From Roseomonas rosulenta (GTDB lineage Bacteria > Pseudomonadota > Alphaproteobacteria > Acetobacterales > Acetobacteraceae), in assembly GCF_016106005.1 (NCBI RefSeq), contig NZ_JACADR010000022.1, positions 1 to 32,170 on the forward strand: a stretch of DNA of 32,170 bases, given 5' to 3'. Made by a program: the position numbers and the translations under genes. Positions 9,324-19,024 of the stretch are shown piece by piece (the stretch's first letter is position 1; each line of letters opens with the position of its first letter). The notes below the pieces were generated by a model that was given only the letters and a program-made list of their open reading frames with translations, searched no databases and was not told where the DNA came from.

Positions 9324-12300
9324 ATGGCAAGGCTCTATTTATCAATTCAACAGTATCAACCGCGTTTCCTAAGCACGACGCCGGCGGGCCCGGAGAGCTA
9401 CTCACACGACGGAGACGTCACGTATCTGATCCTCCAACCTTTCGTGCTGGAGCCAACGCAAGGATCCGCGATCGACGACCAGATGTTTGCCCGCGACTAC
9501 CTACGATTCTGGTCGGCGGCTCGCCTGGCCGCCGAGGGTGTCTGGCTCATCGGCGCAAACGAAGTGGCGCGAATCAACTCTGGAACAGTGCGGCCTTGCC
9601 CCGTACCGCTGCCGCCCGGGACCCAGCTGTCATTCTCGCTTGAGGCGACGACGCGTTCGGGTGCCAAGGTGACGTGGAGCGACGCGCGTCCCTTGGGACT
9701 GCAAGCGCCGCCGGCGCCGAGCCAGTGGGATCAGCTCGACGGCGATGCCGCACTCGGCTGGCCGGCCTTCGCAGCCCTATCCAACGCCCTTCCACCGGTC
9801 CGCTCCTGGGCCGAACTCGATGGCGGGGCGGCTACCGGGCCGCAAAAGCACGCCGCTGTGCTCGGCCTTCTTGGGGTCTTCTCCCGCATGGCGACGATCT
9901 GGGCCGGCGCGGACCCCGACAGTATGGATGACCGTGCCCTCGTGTGGAAAGAGGTGGTCAAACCCATCCTGAAGCCGACGCCGCCCAAGAAGCCCACTCC
10001 GCTCGACGACACAGTCGCGTGGCGAGCACACCTCGAGAAGGCACGGCCAGGCGGTGGGACCAACGGCTCCTGGGCCTACGACCTTCTCCTGCCGATCTCG
10101 AAACGCGACATCCCGTTGAACGACGAACCAATCATAAGCCTACCCGGATTTCAGTGGACCGCCGACGGCGTGCGAGCCCGTCCGGACCTCTTCCTCCAGA
10201 GCGGACAGACTGAGCGCGGCTATCTCGACGCGCTCTGGTGCGAGCTCCGCGGACTTGCTGAGCGGGAAGCGAATGCGGCGGGTCGGGTGGACCTGCCGAT
10301 CAATCAGATGATGGGACGCCTCTTCGGGTTTGGCGAGCGCCTCGCTTGGCCGATCTCGCGCGTGGATGGGGGACTCAAGAATTCGAAACGCATCATGGCG
10401 CTTCGAGAGAACCTGTCTCACGTTGGGAACCTGCCGCAATGGATCGACGGAAAGGTGTGGCTCGCAACTAACGTGGTTTCGCTCACGGGACTGGTCCTGA
10501 GGATGCCATGGAACGATTCCGATCCGCTCGAGACGGTCACAGAGAGCGAGCTGCGGATCGGCGGGAAAGCCGTAGAGCAGGAGCCCGGTGCACTCACGAA
10601 TCTACTGAAGCTCGGCTTCGACGAACTCGCCTCCGTGCCAGCGCGGACGCCAGGTCTCGCACGGGCGAGCTTCGGCGGTCCGGCGGGTGAACAGCCGACT
10701 CCAGCGAGCCAGCCAGACCGGATCGTTTTCTACGCGGCGCGCAGGGGCCCGATGCCGCGTCTGGAGGGCCATACGCCCGTCAACCGGGTTTTGTACGCAG
10801 CACCCGAGGCGCTGCTCGACGTCGTTGACAGCGGCCAAAGGTTCGTGGACCGGGGCGCAGACGGCGCGGTAGTTCGCAATGCGCCTCGTCGGGCGCTATT
10901 CCGGCACGAGCTGCTCAATGAAAGCGAGGTGCTGCCGAAAGGGATCGACGGAAAGGAAGTGCACGCTTGGCACCGCCGTCAGATCGAGCTTGTGCCACGG
11001 CGCCTGACCGGTAGCGGTAGTATTGCGTATGCGCTCCGGCTCGTCGAGGCGGTCCATCGCGACGAGTCATTTGTCGAAGGCTGGGTGGGCAGCCTCGGTA
11101 CCGGTGCAGGATTTCCGGAGGCTTGGCTCTGGATCCCCGTGTCGGCAGAGGGCAAAGGGGCCGAACTCAGGCTCAGCGCGGCGCTGCTCGCCCGCGACGC
11201 GGATGGGGCGACGCTCGTGCTGGATCCCGATCCCAAGGCCGCGGGATCCTTGTCCGAGATCCTGGGCTACGAAGTTACCCAGCCAAAGTCCTTTCAGGTC
11301 GAGGTGGCATTCCGCACAACGGATGATCCGTCCGGCATCTTCGATGTGGTCGAATGGCCTTTGGGTGTTACCGTCAAGCCGCCCGATCTTGTTCTGGCCA
11401 AGGCGCCGCTGACGCGCCTCGCGCGGTCGGCTGACCGCCTCGCTGGCGCCATCCGCGTGACTTGGCCCGTTCAGTTCGACCCGGACTACGGAGTCGCCAA
11501 TCTGGTGCACCCCGATGTTCAAGCCGTCCAGTTCTCTGAGACCAACAAGCTGCGACTCAACCTCGCTTTGCCTGTGGGCGGCCTCATACGAAACCTCTCG
11601 GATCCCGACGCGCAACTGCCTCTGCCGTCCCAGCTTTCGAGCGACATGCCAGGGCCGGATCGTCCCTGGACTCTCAGGGGTGATGTCTCCGCGGCTGGAC
11701 CACAGGCTTGGTATTGGTTCGCCGAACACTTCGACCAGGATATCGCTGCACTTGACGACGAGGCTGAGGAAGAGACGCGGTTCCAATTATGGAATGGTCC
11801 CGACAAGCCCCTGACAATCTCGGGATATCTCGAGCACCAGTTTGGTCATCGGATCGGGCTCGAACTGCCGGACGTGCAGTTCCGGCGGTCGGTGGACGTG
11901 CGGAATGCCGCTGACGCCATGGTTCCCGAGCGCCTCGACGCAGGTAGGGCTGGAGCCACGAACAAGCGCCAGCCGCTTCTGCAGCTCGTCGAGGAGACGG
12001 ACTCGAAGAAGCCGGCGATACTACGGGTCGTTGTCCGGCGCGAAGCGCTGAAGCTCGCGCTCGACCAGTACGCGGCAGGCGCACCAGGCCAGCTGCGGGA
12101 CCTATACCGCGCCTTGGCTGAGCTTCACGATGCGCTCGCCAAGGGTGTTGTCGAGATAGCTGTTGAGTCCTGGATTTACGACAACACGAAGGTAACCGCA
12201 TCCGGCGCCCACGCGACGCTGGGACTCGGCATGCGGCCGACGGCGATCAAGTTGGTTCCGTCGGCCAGCCTCGTTGGGACCGACCTCGAGAAGCTCTTCT

Positions 12301-15137
12301 TCGCCCTGCGCGGCACTTTCAAGGACTTCGTTAAGCTCTGTAGAAAGCTGTCGACCAAGATCGGTCCCCTGGCAGTCCTGTACGACGCGCCGAGCGCAGA
12401 TTTCGACAAATTGGCTTCGATGGTGCGGGTGCGCCTGACTATCACGCGCCCCGACGCGGTCCGCGCGGAGCCAGACTGGGCGAATGGAGCGTTTGTGCCG
12501 CTCGCAGACTCTGGACCGGAAGCGGGAAGCGCCCTCGCCAAGACAGCGCAGGATGACCTGAACCATTATCTGTCCAACCCTGGCTCGCGTCTGTCGACGT
12601 CCGTTGCGTGGATCGAGAGCGCTGACACCCGCGCGGCGGAAAAGGGTATGGGTCCAGGCGCCTCGAAGTTCCTGGTGCCCAAGGGCGAAACGGCGCCGGT
12701 GAATCGCGTCGCCGATCTCTTCTACATGCCGCACGCCTTCATGCTACCAGACGCACATCCATTGCTCGGCGACCGGCGTGCAACGGTGGACTTTTTAGGG
12801 TTCCTCCTGCAACTCGCAGAGGACATACTGACCGGCCGGTCGGTCGATGACCGCCTGAAACTGACTGACACGCTGACCGGAGCCGATGCGGTCGCGCTCA
12901 GACGGGCCGTGCGTTCGATCCTGGAACAGGAACCGGACGGAGCCGTCGCGCGGATGATGAGGCTCTTTCGGCGAGTCGACGTGCCGCCATCCACGGCGGG
13001 GGCGTCGCTGGCTACACAGCTGCACTGGCACGCAGGCCAGGTGCTCGACTCCCTCGCCGGCCTCCGAAAACCCCCCCACACTCTGCTGCGCGAACGGCTT
13101 CTCGAAATTCCAACGCTGTTCTCGAGCCTGCGCGCCATAGGCGTCGGCGTGTTCAATCGCAGACTGGCGCGCGCGCCCGATCCGGCACCGACGGTCAACC
13201 ATTCGACCTTCAGCGCCGAGATGATTGAGATCGGTATTACTAAGCGGCTGATTGACGATCGCGAGGCGGTAAAGAAGGATGCGGACCGCTTCCCCGCCTC
13301 GGACTTCCAGGGCGGAATTCTGGCCGGCGAGCCAGCCTTTTACTTCCTCGACCTCCTGCCGGACCACGTCTACGACGACCTCGTAGAGATCCGCGTTAAC
13401 GCCTATCGTGGTGTGGAGCCGACCAATGGGGATCTTTTCGGACTACCTCGAAGCATAATCGACGTCGAGGCCGCCGGCGACGCGGTGGCAGTGCGAGGGG
13501 AGGACGTGCTCTACGAACCTGCCAAGCCCAGCTTGGCCGCCAACGTAGTGCACGTGTTCCCAGACTGGCGTGTTCTGGAGGATCGCCCACCCACGCCGCG
13601 GCGGCTGCGTACCTACTATCTCCTTCCGGAACGGCTGCCACCGCTTCGAGCACGGAGCGTCGACGCTAACCAAGACGGCGTGCCTTGCGGTCGTACCGAG
13701 ATTTCGCTGGACTTTCAGGGCGCAGTGGGAACGCCGCCGCAGATCAGCCCAGATGCCAAGTGGTCCGTGCAGTATGACAAGGAGGTCCATAAGCGGCTGG
13801 ACGCAGTTACGGTCACGCCCGCCGACGGTTCGCCGAAAAGCTACAGGCGCATCCTCAAAGCGAGCGCGTCGACAGGCCCGGCGCGATACCTCCCCCGTGC
13901 CGTCGCGCCCGCCGGCAGACAGACGGCAGGGTGGCATCTGCTCTCGACCTACCTGTCGCACTTCTGGTTCGAACTAGACCTTCAAAAACCCGGCGAGAGC
14001 TGGTCCGTAAACCTCGAAGACGACACCTACGAGGTCGAGGTAGAAATGTGGAATGGCACCCCTCCGCCATCGGAGGGGCAGTCCTCGGACCTGCCGGCGA
14101 GTGACGATCCCTTGCTTCAGGCTTATCGGCAGCTTCGCCATGCCGCCCAGGTGACGCCGCCGACGCCGTTGGAGATCACTTGCGCCAAGCTTGAGGAGGG
14201 CCTCGACGCATGGCTTCGGAGAGGCAGGGAAGGCAGGACCCTTCTCGAGGCGCCGCAGCGCATCGGTGAGAAGGCCCCTCGCGGCGACGCCAAGTCGCGG
14301 ACTTTCCGAATAACACGCCCAGTCGGCGACGGGGCCTGGACGCTTACCGAAACCACGACCGGCGTGCAGCATGACGGCATCGGGGCAGTGGTCGCATTCG
14401 AAGTGCTCGCCCGGACCCGGCCTGACGCGACATCAGGACCCCGCTACGACGACACGGCCTCAGTGGAACTCGCATCGGTTCTGATCCGGATATCTGTGCT
14501 CGACACGCCTGCGCTCGTCAGCCGCGCGCGCCTGCGCGTAGTCCGCAACTGGCGTGATGTTGGCAACGACGGCATTCCCGACATCGCGCCAGAATTCTTC
14601 CTAGCCGAACGCTTCTCTGCCTGGAAATCTGAGGGGCGTGCGCCTCTCGTCATCAATTTCGCTCGGACGCGCGTGCCGCCCGAGGGCCAACAAATCCGCG
14701 CACGCAAGGCCAGTGCGCTTACAGATTGGCTTGAAGCGATCGACCATCTCAACAAGACCGTGGATCACGGTTCTGATCTCGTCGCCGCACTGGACGCCAA
14801 GGTTTTCCACAATATTGATACCGGCGCGGACGAGAACCTCTGGGAGCCGTGGATGAAGACGGCCGGATTCAATGTCGACGGACTCATTGTCCGCTCTGCG
14901 CCGGATCTCAGCTTTCTGTTCGGGAAGGGCCCCGCACCGCTTGCCTTCGCGACGCGTGACCTGTCACTTGCGGGGGACCCGCTACCGAGTAAACCCGCAG
15001 ACAGGCTGGCGGAGGTCCTCGCCGAGGTCCGTCCGTCAGCCGTGAAGGGTGACCGCCCGAGCGTGATGCTGGTTTGGCGCGACCGGCAGAACATGTCTGT
15101 CCTCGAGGTGTCATTGCCTCTCAACCTCAAGCCGTAG
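9324..15137 (+). CDS. Giant protein 2 (1,938 aa), unknown
   Basis: The frame is open from 9192, but the first 44 codons overlap giant gene 1 and look non-coding. ATG 9324 (MARLYLSIQQYQP) gives a sensible start 10 nt after that gene's stop, with only a weak GGGGCG upstream, so translational coupling is likely. The protein has mixed alpha/beta character with no signal peptide or transmembrane segment. Two short acidic loops resemble calcium-binding loops: DANQDGVPCG near residue 1,447 and DVGNDGIPD near residue 1,745. Neither is a full EF-hand. No family is recognised. The absence of stops over 5.8 kb and tight linkage to giant protein 1 indicate a functional partner. It ends 34 nt before the convergent prophage tail-spike gene. 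Confidence 0.85.
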   Translation: MARLYLSIQQYQPRFLSTTPAGPESYSHDGDVTYLILQPFVLEPTQGSAIDDQMFARDYLRFWSAARLAAEGVWLIGANEVARINSGTVRPCPVPLPPGTQLSFSLEATTRSGAKVTWSDARPLGLQAPPAPSQWDQLDGDAALGWPAFAALSNALPPVRSWAELDGGAATGPQKHAAVLGLLGVFSRMATIWAGADPDSMDDRALVWKEVVKPILKPTPPKKPTPLDDTVAWRAHLEKARPGGGTNGSWAYDLLLPISKRDIPLNDEPIISLPGFQWTADGVRARPDLFLQSGQTERGYLDALWCELRGLAEREANAAGRVDLPINQMMGRLFGFGERLAWPISRVDGGLKNSKRIMALRENLSHVGNLPQWIDGKVWLATNVVSLTGLVLRMPWNDSDPLETVTESELRIGGKAVEQEPGALTNLLKLGFDELASVPARTPGLARASFGGPAGEQPTPASQPDRIVFYAARRGPMPRLEGHTPVNRVLYAAPEALLDVVDSGQRFVDRGADGAVVRNAPRRALFRHELLNESEVLPKGIDGKEVHAWHRRQIELVPRRLTGSGSIAYALRLVEAVHRDESFVEGWVGSLGTGAGFPEAWLWIPVSAEGKGAELRLSAALLARDADGATLVLDPDPKAAGSLSEILGYEVTQPKSFQVEVAFRTTDDPSGIFDVVEWPLGVTVKPPDLVLAKAPLTRLARSADRLAGAIRVTWPVQFDPDYGVANLVHPDVQAVQFSETNKLRLNLALPVGGLIRNLSDPDAQLPLPSQLSSDMPGPDRPWTLRGDVSAAGPQAWYWFAEHFDQDIAALDDEAEEETRFQLWNGPDKPLTISGYLEHQFGHRIGLELPDVQFRRSVDVRNAADAMVPERLDAGRAGATNKRQPLLQLVEETDSKKPAILRVVVRREALKLALDQYAAGAPGQLRDLYRALAELHDALAKGVVEIAVESWIYDNTKVTASGAHATLGLGMRPTAIKLVPSASLVGTDLEKLFFALRGTFKDFVKLCRKLSTKIGPLAVLYDAPSADFDKLASMVRVRLTITRPDAVRAEPDWANGAFVPLADSGPEAGSALAKTAQDDLNHYLSNPGSRLSTSVAWIESADTRAAEKGMGPGASKFLVPKGETAPVNRVADLFYMPHAFMLPDAHPLLGDRRATVDFLGFLLQLAEDILTGRSVDDRLKLTDTLTGADAVALRRAVRSILEQEPDGAVARMMRLFRRVDVPPSTAGASLATQLHWHAGQVLDSLAGLRKPPHTLLRERLLEIPTLFSSLRAIGVGVFNRRLARAPDPAPTVNHSTFSAEMIEIGITKRLIDDREAVKKDADRFPASDFQGGILAGEPAFYFLDLLPDHVYDDLVEIRVNAYRGVEPTNGDLFGLPRSIIDVEAAGDAVAVRGEDVLYEPAKPSLAANVVHVFPDWRVLEDRPPTPRRLRTYYLLPERLPPLRARSVDANQDGVPCGRTEISLDFQGAVGTPPQISPDAKWSVQYDKEVHKRLDAVTVTPADGSPKSYRRILKASASTGPARYLPRAVAPAGRQTAGWHLLSTYLSHFWFELDLQKPGESWSVNLEDDTYEVEVEMWNGTPPPSEGQSSDLPASDDPLLQAYRQLRHAAQVTPPTPLEITCAKLEEGLDAWLRRGREGRTLLEAPQRIGEKAPRGDAKSRTFRITRPVGDGAWTLTETTTGVQHDGIGAVVAFEVLARTRPDATSGPRYDDTASVELASVLIRISVLDTPALVSRARLRVVRNWRDVGNDGIPDIAPEFFLAERFSAWKSEGRAPLVINFARTRVPPEGQQIRARKASALTDWLEAIDHLNKTVDHGSDLVAALDAKVFHNIDTGADENLWEPWMKTAGFNVDGLIVRSAPDLSFLFGKGPAPLAFATRDLSLAGDPLPSKPADRLAEVLAEVRPSAVKGDRPSVMLVWRDRQNMSVLEVSLPLNLKP

Positions 15138-15171
15138 CAAGCCGCTGAGCAGCGCGGCGGTGATTCTTGTG
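15138..15171. terminator. Weak hairpin between convergent genes
   Basis: The 34-nt gap between the operon end and the tail-spike stop contains GCCGCTGAGCAGCGCGGC, which can fold with CGCT/AGCG plus outer GC pairs around a GAGC loop. It could serve both strands, but no good T-run follows, so this is a tentative bidirectional terminator. Confidence 0.3.
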
Positions 15172-17001
15172 CTACGTCAACCGCCGCTTCATCACGGCTA
15201 CAGACAGCGTCGCCGCGCCAAGATCGAAGATCGCCGTCGGCGAGATGTTCCTGGCCATGACGCGCACAGTGTTGTTGGACCAGGCCGCAGCGTCGAGCTC
15301 GATGAAACGCGTGGAGGATACGAGCGCGGCCTGGGCAAGGTCCCCTTGCCGCGCGCCGTTGACGGTGACGTCGAGCAGGCTGGTCGCCCCAGGTGCCAGC
15401 GATGGCAGGTCCCACGCCGCCTCCGCCGCGAACTCCCGCTGCCCGACCGGCAGGGTCGGCGTGCCGCACAGCAGGGCCGGCGCTGCCTCGGGCAGGCCAT
15501 AGAGCCGCAGCGCCTCGACCTCGATCTGCCCGTCGAAGCCGACGATGCCGATCTGCGCGAAGGCGACGCCGGGCCCGAGCCGCACCGTCATGCGCTTGTT
15601 CAGCGAGGCGTCGGCCATCGCGGCACCGCCGGTCCAGGCCTTGGACGGGATGTTCCACAGCAGCGTGGTGATCGAGGCCAGGGCGTCGCCGGCGACGTTC
15701 TCGCGAACGTTCATTGCCGCGTCGAAGCACCGGACGAAGATCCGCCCGCCGTCGGCGCCGCCGACGAGGGAATGGACGAGGGCGAACTCCCTGGCCTGGG
15801 AGCAGTCCACCACGAAGGCGAAGCCCCGCTGCGCGGCGAGCTGCAACCCGCGGGCGGTCGGGGTGATGTCGTCCAGCCCGTTGAAGGACAGCCCGGCGAG
15901 GGTGGTGGCGCTGGTGGTTGAGGTCGCGACCACCGCCAGCCCTTCCACGCCGATCTCCGTTGCGCCGTGGCGGAATGCCCTGGCCCGGACATTCGGCACG
16001 GACCCGAGCAGCCGGAGATGTCGCGAGGCCGGGGCCCGATGCCGGTTGAGCACCGCATTGCCGCAGCGGGTGGCGGTCGCAGTGTAATCGATGCCGACCT
16101 GGTAGGTGTTGCTCCACGCCACCTCGTACTCGCAGTCCTGCGCCGCGGCGGTATGCCGCGCGACGATCGGCGAGTTAGCCTCCATGCGCAGCGCGCGGCC
16201 GATAATCGCCGAGCCGCTGGTCTCGTTGAGGAAGGGAATGGCGACGTTCGGGTCGAGCTGCCGCAGCTCGAAATTCGGCGCGTCGAAGACATGCCGGTTG
16301 TGGTTAGAGTAGGCGCCCTCCGCCTTGGACAGCCGGATCCCGAAGCGGTCGACCGTCGGGTTGATCCCCGTCGCGATGGCGAAGTGGCCGCCATAATAGC
16401 GGACAGACGTGTTCCAGGCGGTGGCGGTGGCGCAGTGGATGTCGAGGCCGATGCGGTTGTTGAGGATCCGCCCAAGATGGAAGGTGCTGTCCTCGACGCC
16501 GCGGCCATCGCCCAGCGTGCGCATACCGATGGTGAAGCCCGAGACGAGGCGCAGTTCGACGACCGAGGCATCGATGTTGCGCACCAGGATGCCGATATCG
16601 GCCTCGTCGAGCCAGTCGGACTGGATCTGCCGGGTGACCTGCAGCCCGGCATAGTGCTTCTCGCCGTTGCGGGTGGTGCCGCCATCGCCGAGCGTCAGCA
16701 CGGTGACCGCAGCCAAGCCGGTGTACCGGATGACGCCATCCATGATCAGCCCGCGGGCGCCGCCGCCAAGGACCACACCAGCGGAGACGTTCCAGGTGCC
16801 GGGCGGGATGACGGCGAACTTCTGATCGGCCGCCGCGCGGTCGAACGCCGCCTGGATGGCGGCGCGATCGTCGGCGACGCCGTCGCCGAGGCCGCCGAAA
16901 TCGGAGGGCAGCACGGTCTCGCGGTCGCGCAGGTACTTGGCGAGGTCGGTCTTGCTGACTGCGGTGTCGAGCACCAGCAGGTCGTCGATGCGAGCGGGCA
17001 T
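15172..17001 (-). CDS. Phage tail spike with pectate-lyase-like beta-helix
   Basis: A 609-aa protein with GGAG nine bases before its ATG. Residues 34-80 carry the hallmark start of the Pectate_lyase_3 / tail-spike beta-helix: DFGGLGDGVADDRAAIQAAF followed by an IPPGTW segment. The middle consists of short strand-turn units with many Asn, Gly and Val, as in right-handed beta-helices. Proteins of this type form trimeric spikes that bind and often cut host capsule or lipopolysaccharide. It is last in the tail operon, directly after the gpJ-like tip protein, which fits a receptor-binding role. The C-terminal third (from ~430) has no recognised fold and may hold the trimerisation or receptor domain. 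Substrate and catalytic residues cannot be told from sequence. Confidence 0.85.
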   Translation of the reverse strand: MPARIDDLLVLDTAVSKTDLAKYLRDRETVLPSDFGGLGDGVADDRAAIQAAFDRAAADQKFAVIPPGTWNVSAGVVLGGGARGLIMDGVIRYTGLAAVTVLTLGDGGTTRNGEKHYAGLQVTRQIQSDWLDEADIGILVRNIDASVVELRLVSGFTIGMRTLGDGRGVEDSTFHLGRILNNRIGLDIHCATATAWNTSVRYYGGHFAIATGINPTVDRFGIRLSKAEGAYSNHNRHVFDAPNFELRQLDPNVAIPFLNETSGSAIIGRALRMEANSPIVARHTAAAQDCEYEVAWSNTYQVGIDYTATATRCGNAVLNRHRAPASRHLRLLGSVPNVRARAFRHGATEIGVEGLAVVATSTTSATTLAGLSFNGLDDITPTARGLQLAAQRGFAFVVDCSQAREFALVHSLVGGADGGRIFVRCFDAAMNVRENVAGDALASITTLLWNIPSKAWTGGAAMADASLNKRMTVRLGPGVAFAQIGIVGFDGQIEVEALRLYGLPEAAPALLCGTPTLPVGQREFAAEAAWDLPSLAPGATSLLDVTVNGARQGDLAQAALVSSTRFIELDAAAWSNNTVRVMARNISPTAIFDLGAATLSVAVMKRRLT

Positions 17002-17017
17002 GGCGGATGGCTCCGGT

Positions 17018-19024
17018 TCAGATCGCAGTGGCGGAGACCGGTCCGGTCAGGGCCGAGACGTTGCCCTCGGCCGAGACGGCGCGCAGCCAGTACCAGCGGG
17101 TGTCGCCCACGGCCAAGCCGGTGCGGTCCCAAAAGAGGCTGGTCGGCTCCTCGGGCAGCTTGGTCGCCGCGCTGAGGCTGCTGCTGGTCGCCTCGAACAC
17201 CTGCAGCCGCACGGCGTCGGGCGGGAAGCCGCCAGAGAGGCGGATGCCGCCGGCAATGGCGGTTGCGGTCGGCGCCACCACCGCGGCCGGGACCAGCGCC
17301 TGCCGCCAGCCCGACACCGCCCCACTGCGCGCCACCGCGCGCACCCGGAAGCCGGTCGGCTCGGCGGTGGGGAGGACGGCGGCGGTGGCGCCCAGAGACC
17401 CACCATAGCCCTGCCAGGCCGCCACGGAAGCCGGCAGGAACTCGACCTGGTAGCCGGCGAGGTGGGAGGAGCCGACCGCCGCCCAGGAGACGGCCAGGAC
17501 GGCAAAGGCGGTTGCCTGCGGCGTCTCCACCGTGATGCTGGCGGGCGCGCCGATGACCCCCGGGTTGGGCAGCACCACGGCGGGGTTCGATCCGGTGGCG
17601 CGCTCATCGACCGCCGGGTTCCAGTCCCATACCGCGGCGTCCTCCTCCTCCAGGGTGAGGTCGATCCCACCCTCGGCGGCGAGCGACCAAGCGGTGACCC
17701 GCGCCGGGAAGGGGGCGAGGCGGTCGAGGGCGACCGTCGCCGCCTCCCAGGGTCGCAGCCGCAGGGCGGAGAGGTTGGCGGGGAAGGCCACGGTGCGCTG
17801 GCGGCGGTTGCGCTCCAGCTCGACCTTCATCAGCCGCTGCACGGTGCTGACCGAGGTGGTGAGCGGGAACTCGAGATCGCGGTAGATCATCTCGCCGCCA
17901 TCCTGGGCGACGTAATTGCTGGCCAGCAGCGGCGGCGCATCGGTCGGCTGCCAGTTGGCGGCGGGCTCGACATAGACGGCGCGCACCCCGTTGAAGAGAT
18001 CCCGCCGCGGCCGCGCGCCCTGGATGGTGACGTCGCCGCGGAGATCGTCGGAGGTGAGGGTTGCGGCGGGCAGCGCCGGCGCCCCGGCATGGATGAAGAA
18101 CCGCCCGCCGGAGACCACCAGCGCGCCGGCCATGGCGGCGGCGAGCTTGCGGGTGATGGCGATCTTGCCTTCGGCGAGCGACAGCACGCCGTTCGCGGTG
18201 TAGCGGCGCTCGTAGACCCCGGCCCGGATGCCGACCAACTCGTCGCAGATGTTGGCGGCGGCCATCAGCGCCGGGATGTCGATGTCGGCCCAGGCGGCGC
18301 GCCAACCGAAGGGCGCGGTGAGGTACCAGGCGAGCAGCAGGGCCGGGTTGTCGGACCAGCCTGTCGCGCCGGTGCGCGGGTCGAGGATGGTGTCGGCGCC
18401 CTCGACGATGGCGGCGATGTTGGGCGGGCCGGCGGGAAACGCCTCGGCGGTGATCTTGAGCCGGACGGCGACATAAGCGCGGCCGCGGCCGCGATGCGCG
18501 CTGGTCCACTGGCCGCCGGTCTCGGCGATCAGGTTGGCGTTGGCCGCCTGGTCGGGATCGCCGAGATGGCGGTCGATGCGCACGAGGCCGGAAAACGCCC
18601 CATCGCTCTCGACCTTGTCGCCGAGGAACACCTCGCCGATCGCCTGCACGCGGTGCGCGGCCAGCACGACGACCGAGTAGAAGAAGCCATCCACGCGGCC
18701 CTCATCGTCGGTCGCCGAGTGCAGGAAGACGATCGGGCCCGACACCTTGCAGCGGCCGAGGACGAGCTGGTGCTCGGTGACTGGCTGGCGGAAGGCCTGG
18801 GTGCGGCCGGCGCCGGGCTGGCCGGCGTCGAAGCCGGCGATCGCCGCCGCCTGCGGGCTGAGGCTGGCCTGCTTTTTTTGCTTCTGGGGAAAGACCGACT
18901 GGCCGATGGCCGAGACGATGAAGGCGGCGCCGGCGCCGACGACGGCACCGATGATGCCGCCGCCGACCGCGGCAGAGGCAATGCCGGCGGCAGCCACAGC
19001 GATGAGCGGCACCGCAGCCGGCAT
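17018..19024 (-). CDS. Tail tip / host-specificity protein, gpJ-like
   Basis: A 668-aa protein whose ATG overlaps the previous stop by one base (TGATG). The N-terminus is a Gly/Ala-rich hydrophobic stretch (residues 3-45) ending before a KQKK patch, common in lambda J-type tail-tip proteins and thought to help insertion or membrane contact. The central part (about 60-480) matches the general tail-hub layout, including VQRLMKVELERNRRQRTV. From about 495 to the end there are two fibronectin type III-like segments, ending with the strand EGNVSALTGPVSATAI. It sits where lambda J sits, after a small cysteine-peptidase-like gene and before the spike. At 668 aa it is shorter than lambda J (1,132 aa), as is usual when a separate spike gene follows. 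Confidence 0.85.
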   Translation of the reverse strand: MPAAVPLIAVAAAGIASAAVGGGIIGAVVGAGAAFIVSAIGQSVFPQKQKKQASLSPQAAAIAGFDAGQPGAGRTQAFRQPVTEHQLVLGRCKVSGPIVFLHSATDDEGRVDGFFYSVVVLAAHRVQAIGEVFLGDKVESDGAFSGLVRIDRHLGDPDQAANANLIAETGGQWTSAHRGRGRAYVAVRLKITAEAFPAGPPNIAAIVEGADTILDPRTGATGWSDNPALLLAWYLTAPFGWRAAWADIDIPALMAAANICDELVGIRAGVYERRYTANGVLSLAEGKIAITRKLAAAMAGALVVSGGRFFIHAGAPALPAATLTSDDLRGDVTIQGARPRRDLFNGVRAVYVEPAANWQPTDAPPLLASNYVAQDGGEMIYRDLEFPLTTSVSTVQRLMKVELERNRRQRTVAFPANLSALRLRPWEAATVALDRLAPFPARVTAWSLAAEGGIDLTLEEEDAAVWDWNPAVDERATGSNPAVVLPNPGVIGAPASITVETPQATAFAVLAVSWAAVGSSHLAGYQVEFLPASVAAWQGYGGSLGATAAVLPTAEPTGFRVRAVARSGAVSGWRQALVPAAVVAPTATAIAGGIRLSGGFPPDAVRLQVFEATSSSLSAATKLPEEPTSLFWDRTGLAVGDTRWYWLRAVSAEGNVSALTGPVSATAI

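Noticed and set aside
14765-16117. Minus-strand frame spanning the convergent gene junction
   Set aside because: Overlaps both the end of giant protein 2 and the spike gene in other frames, with Arg/Ala-rich shadow composition.
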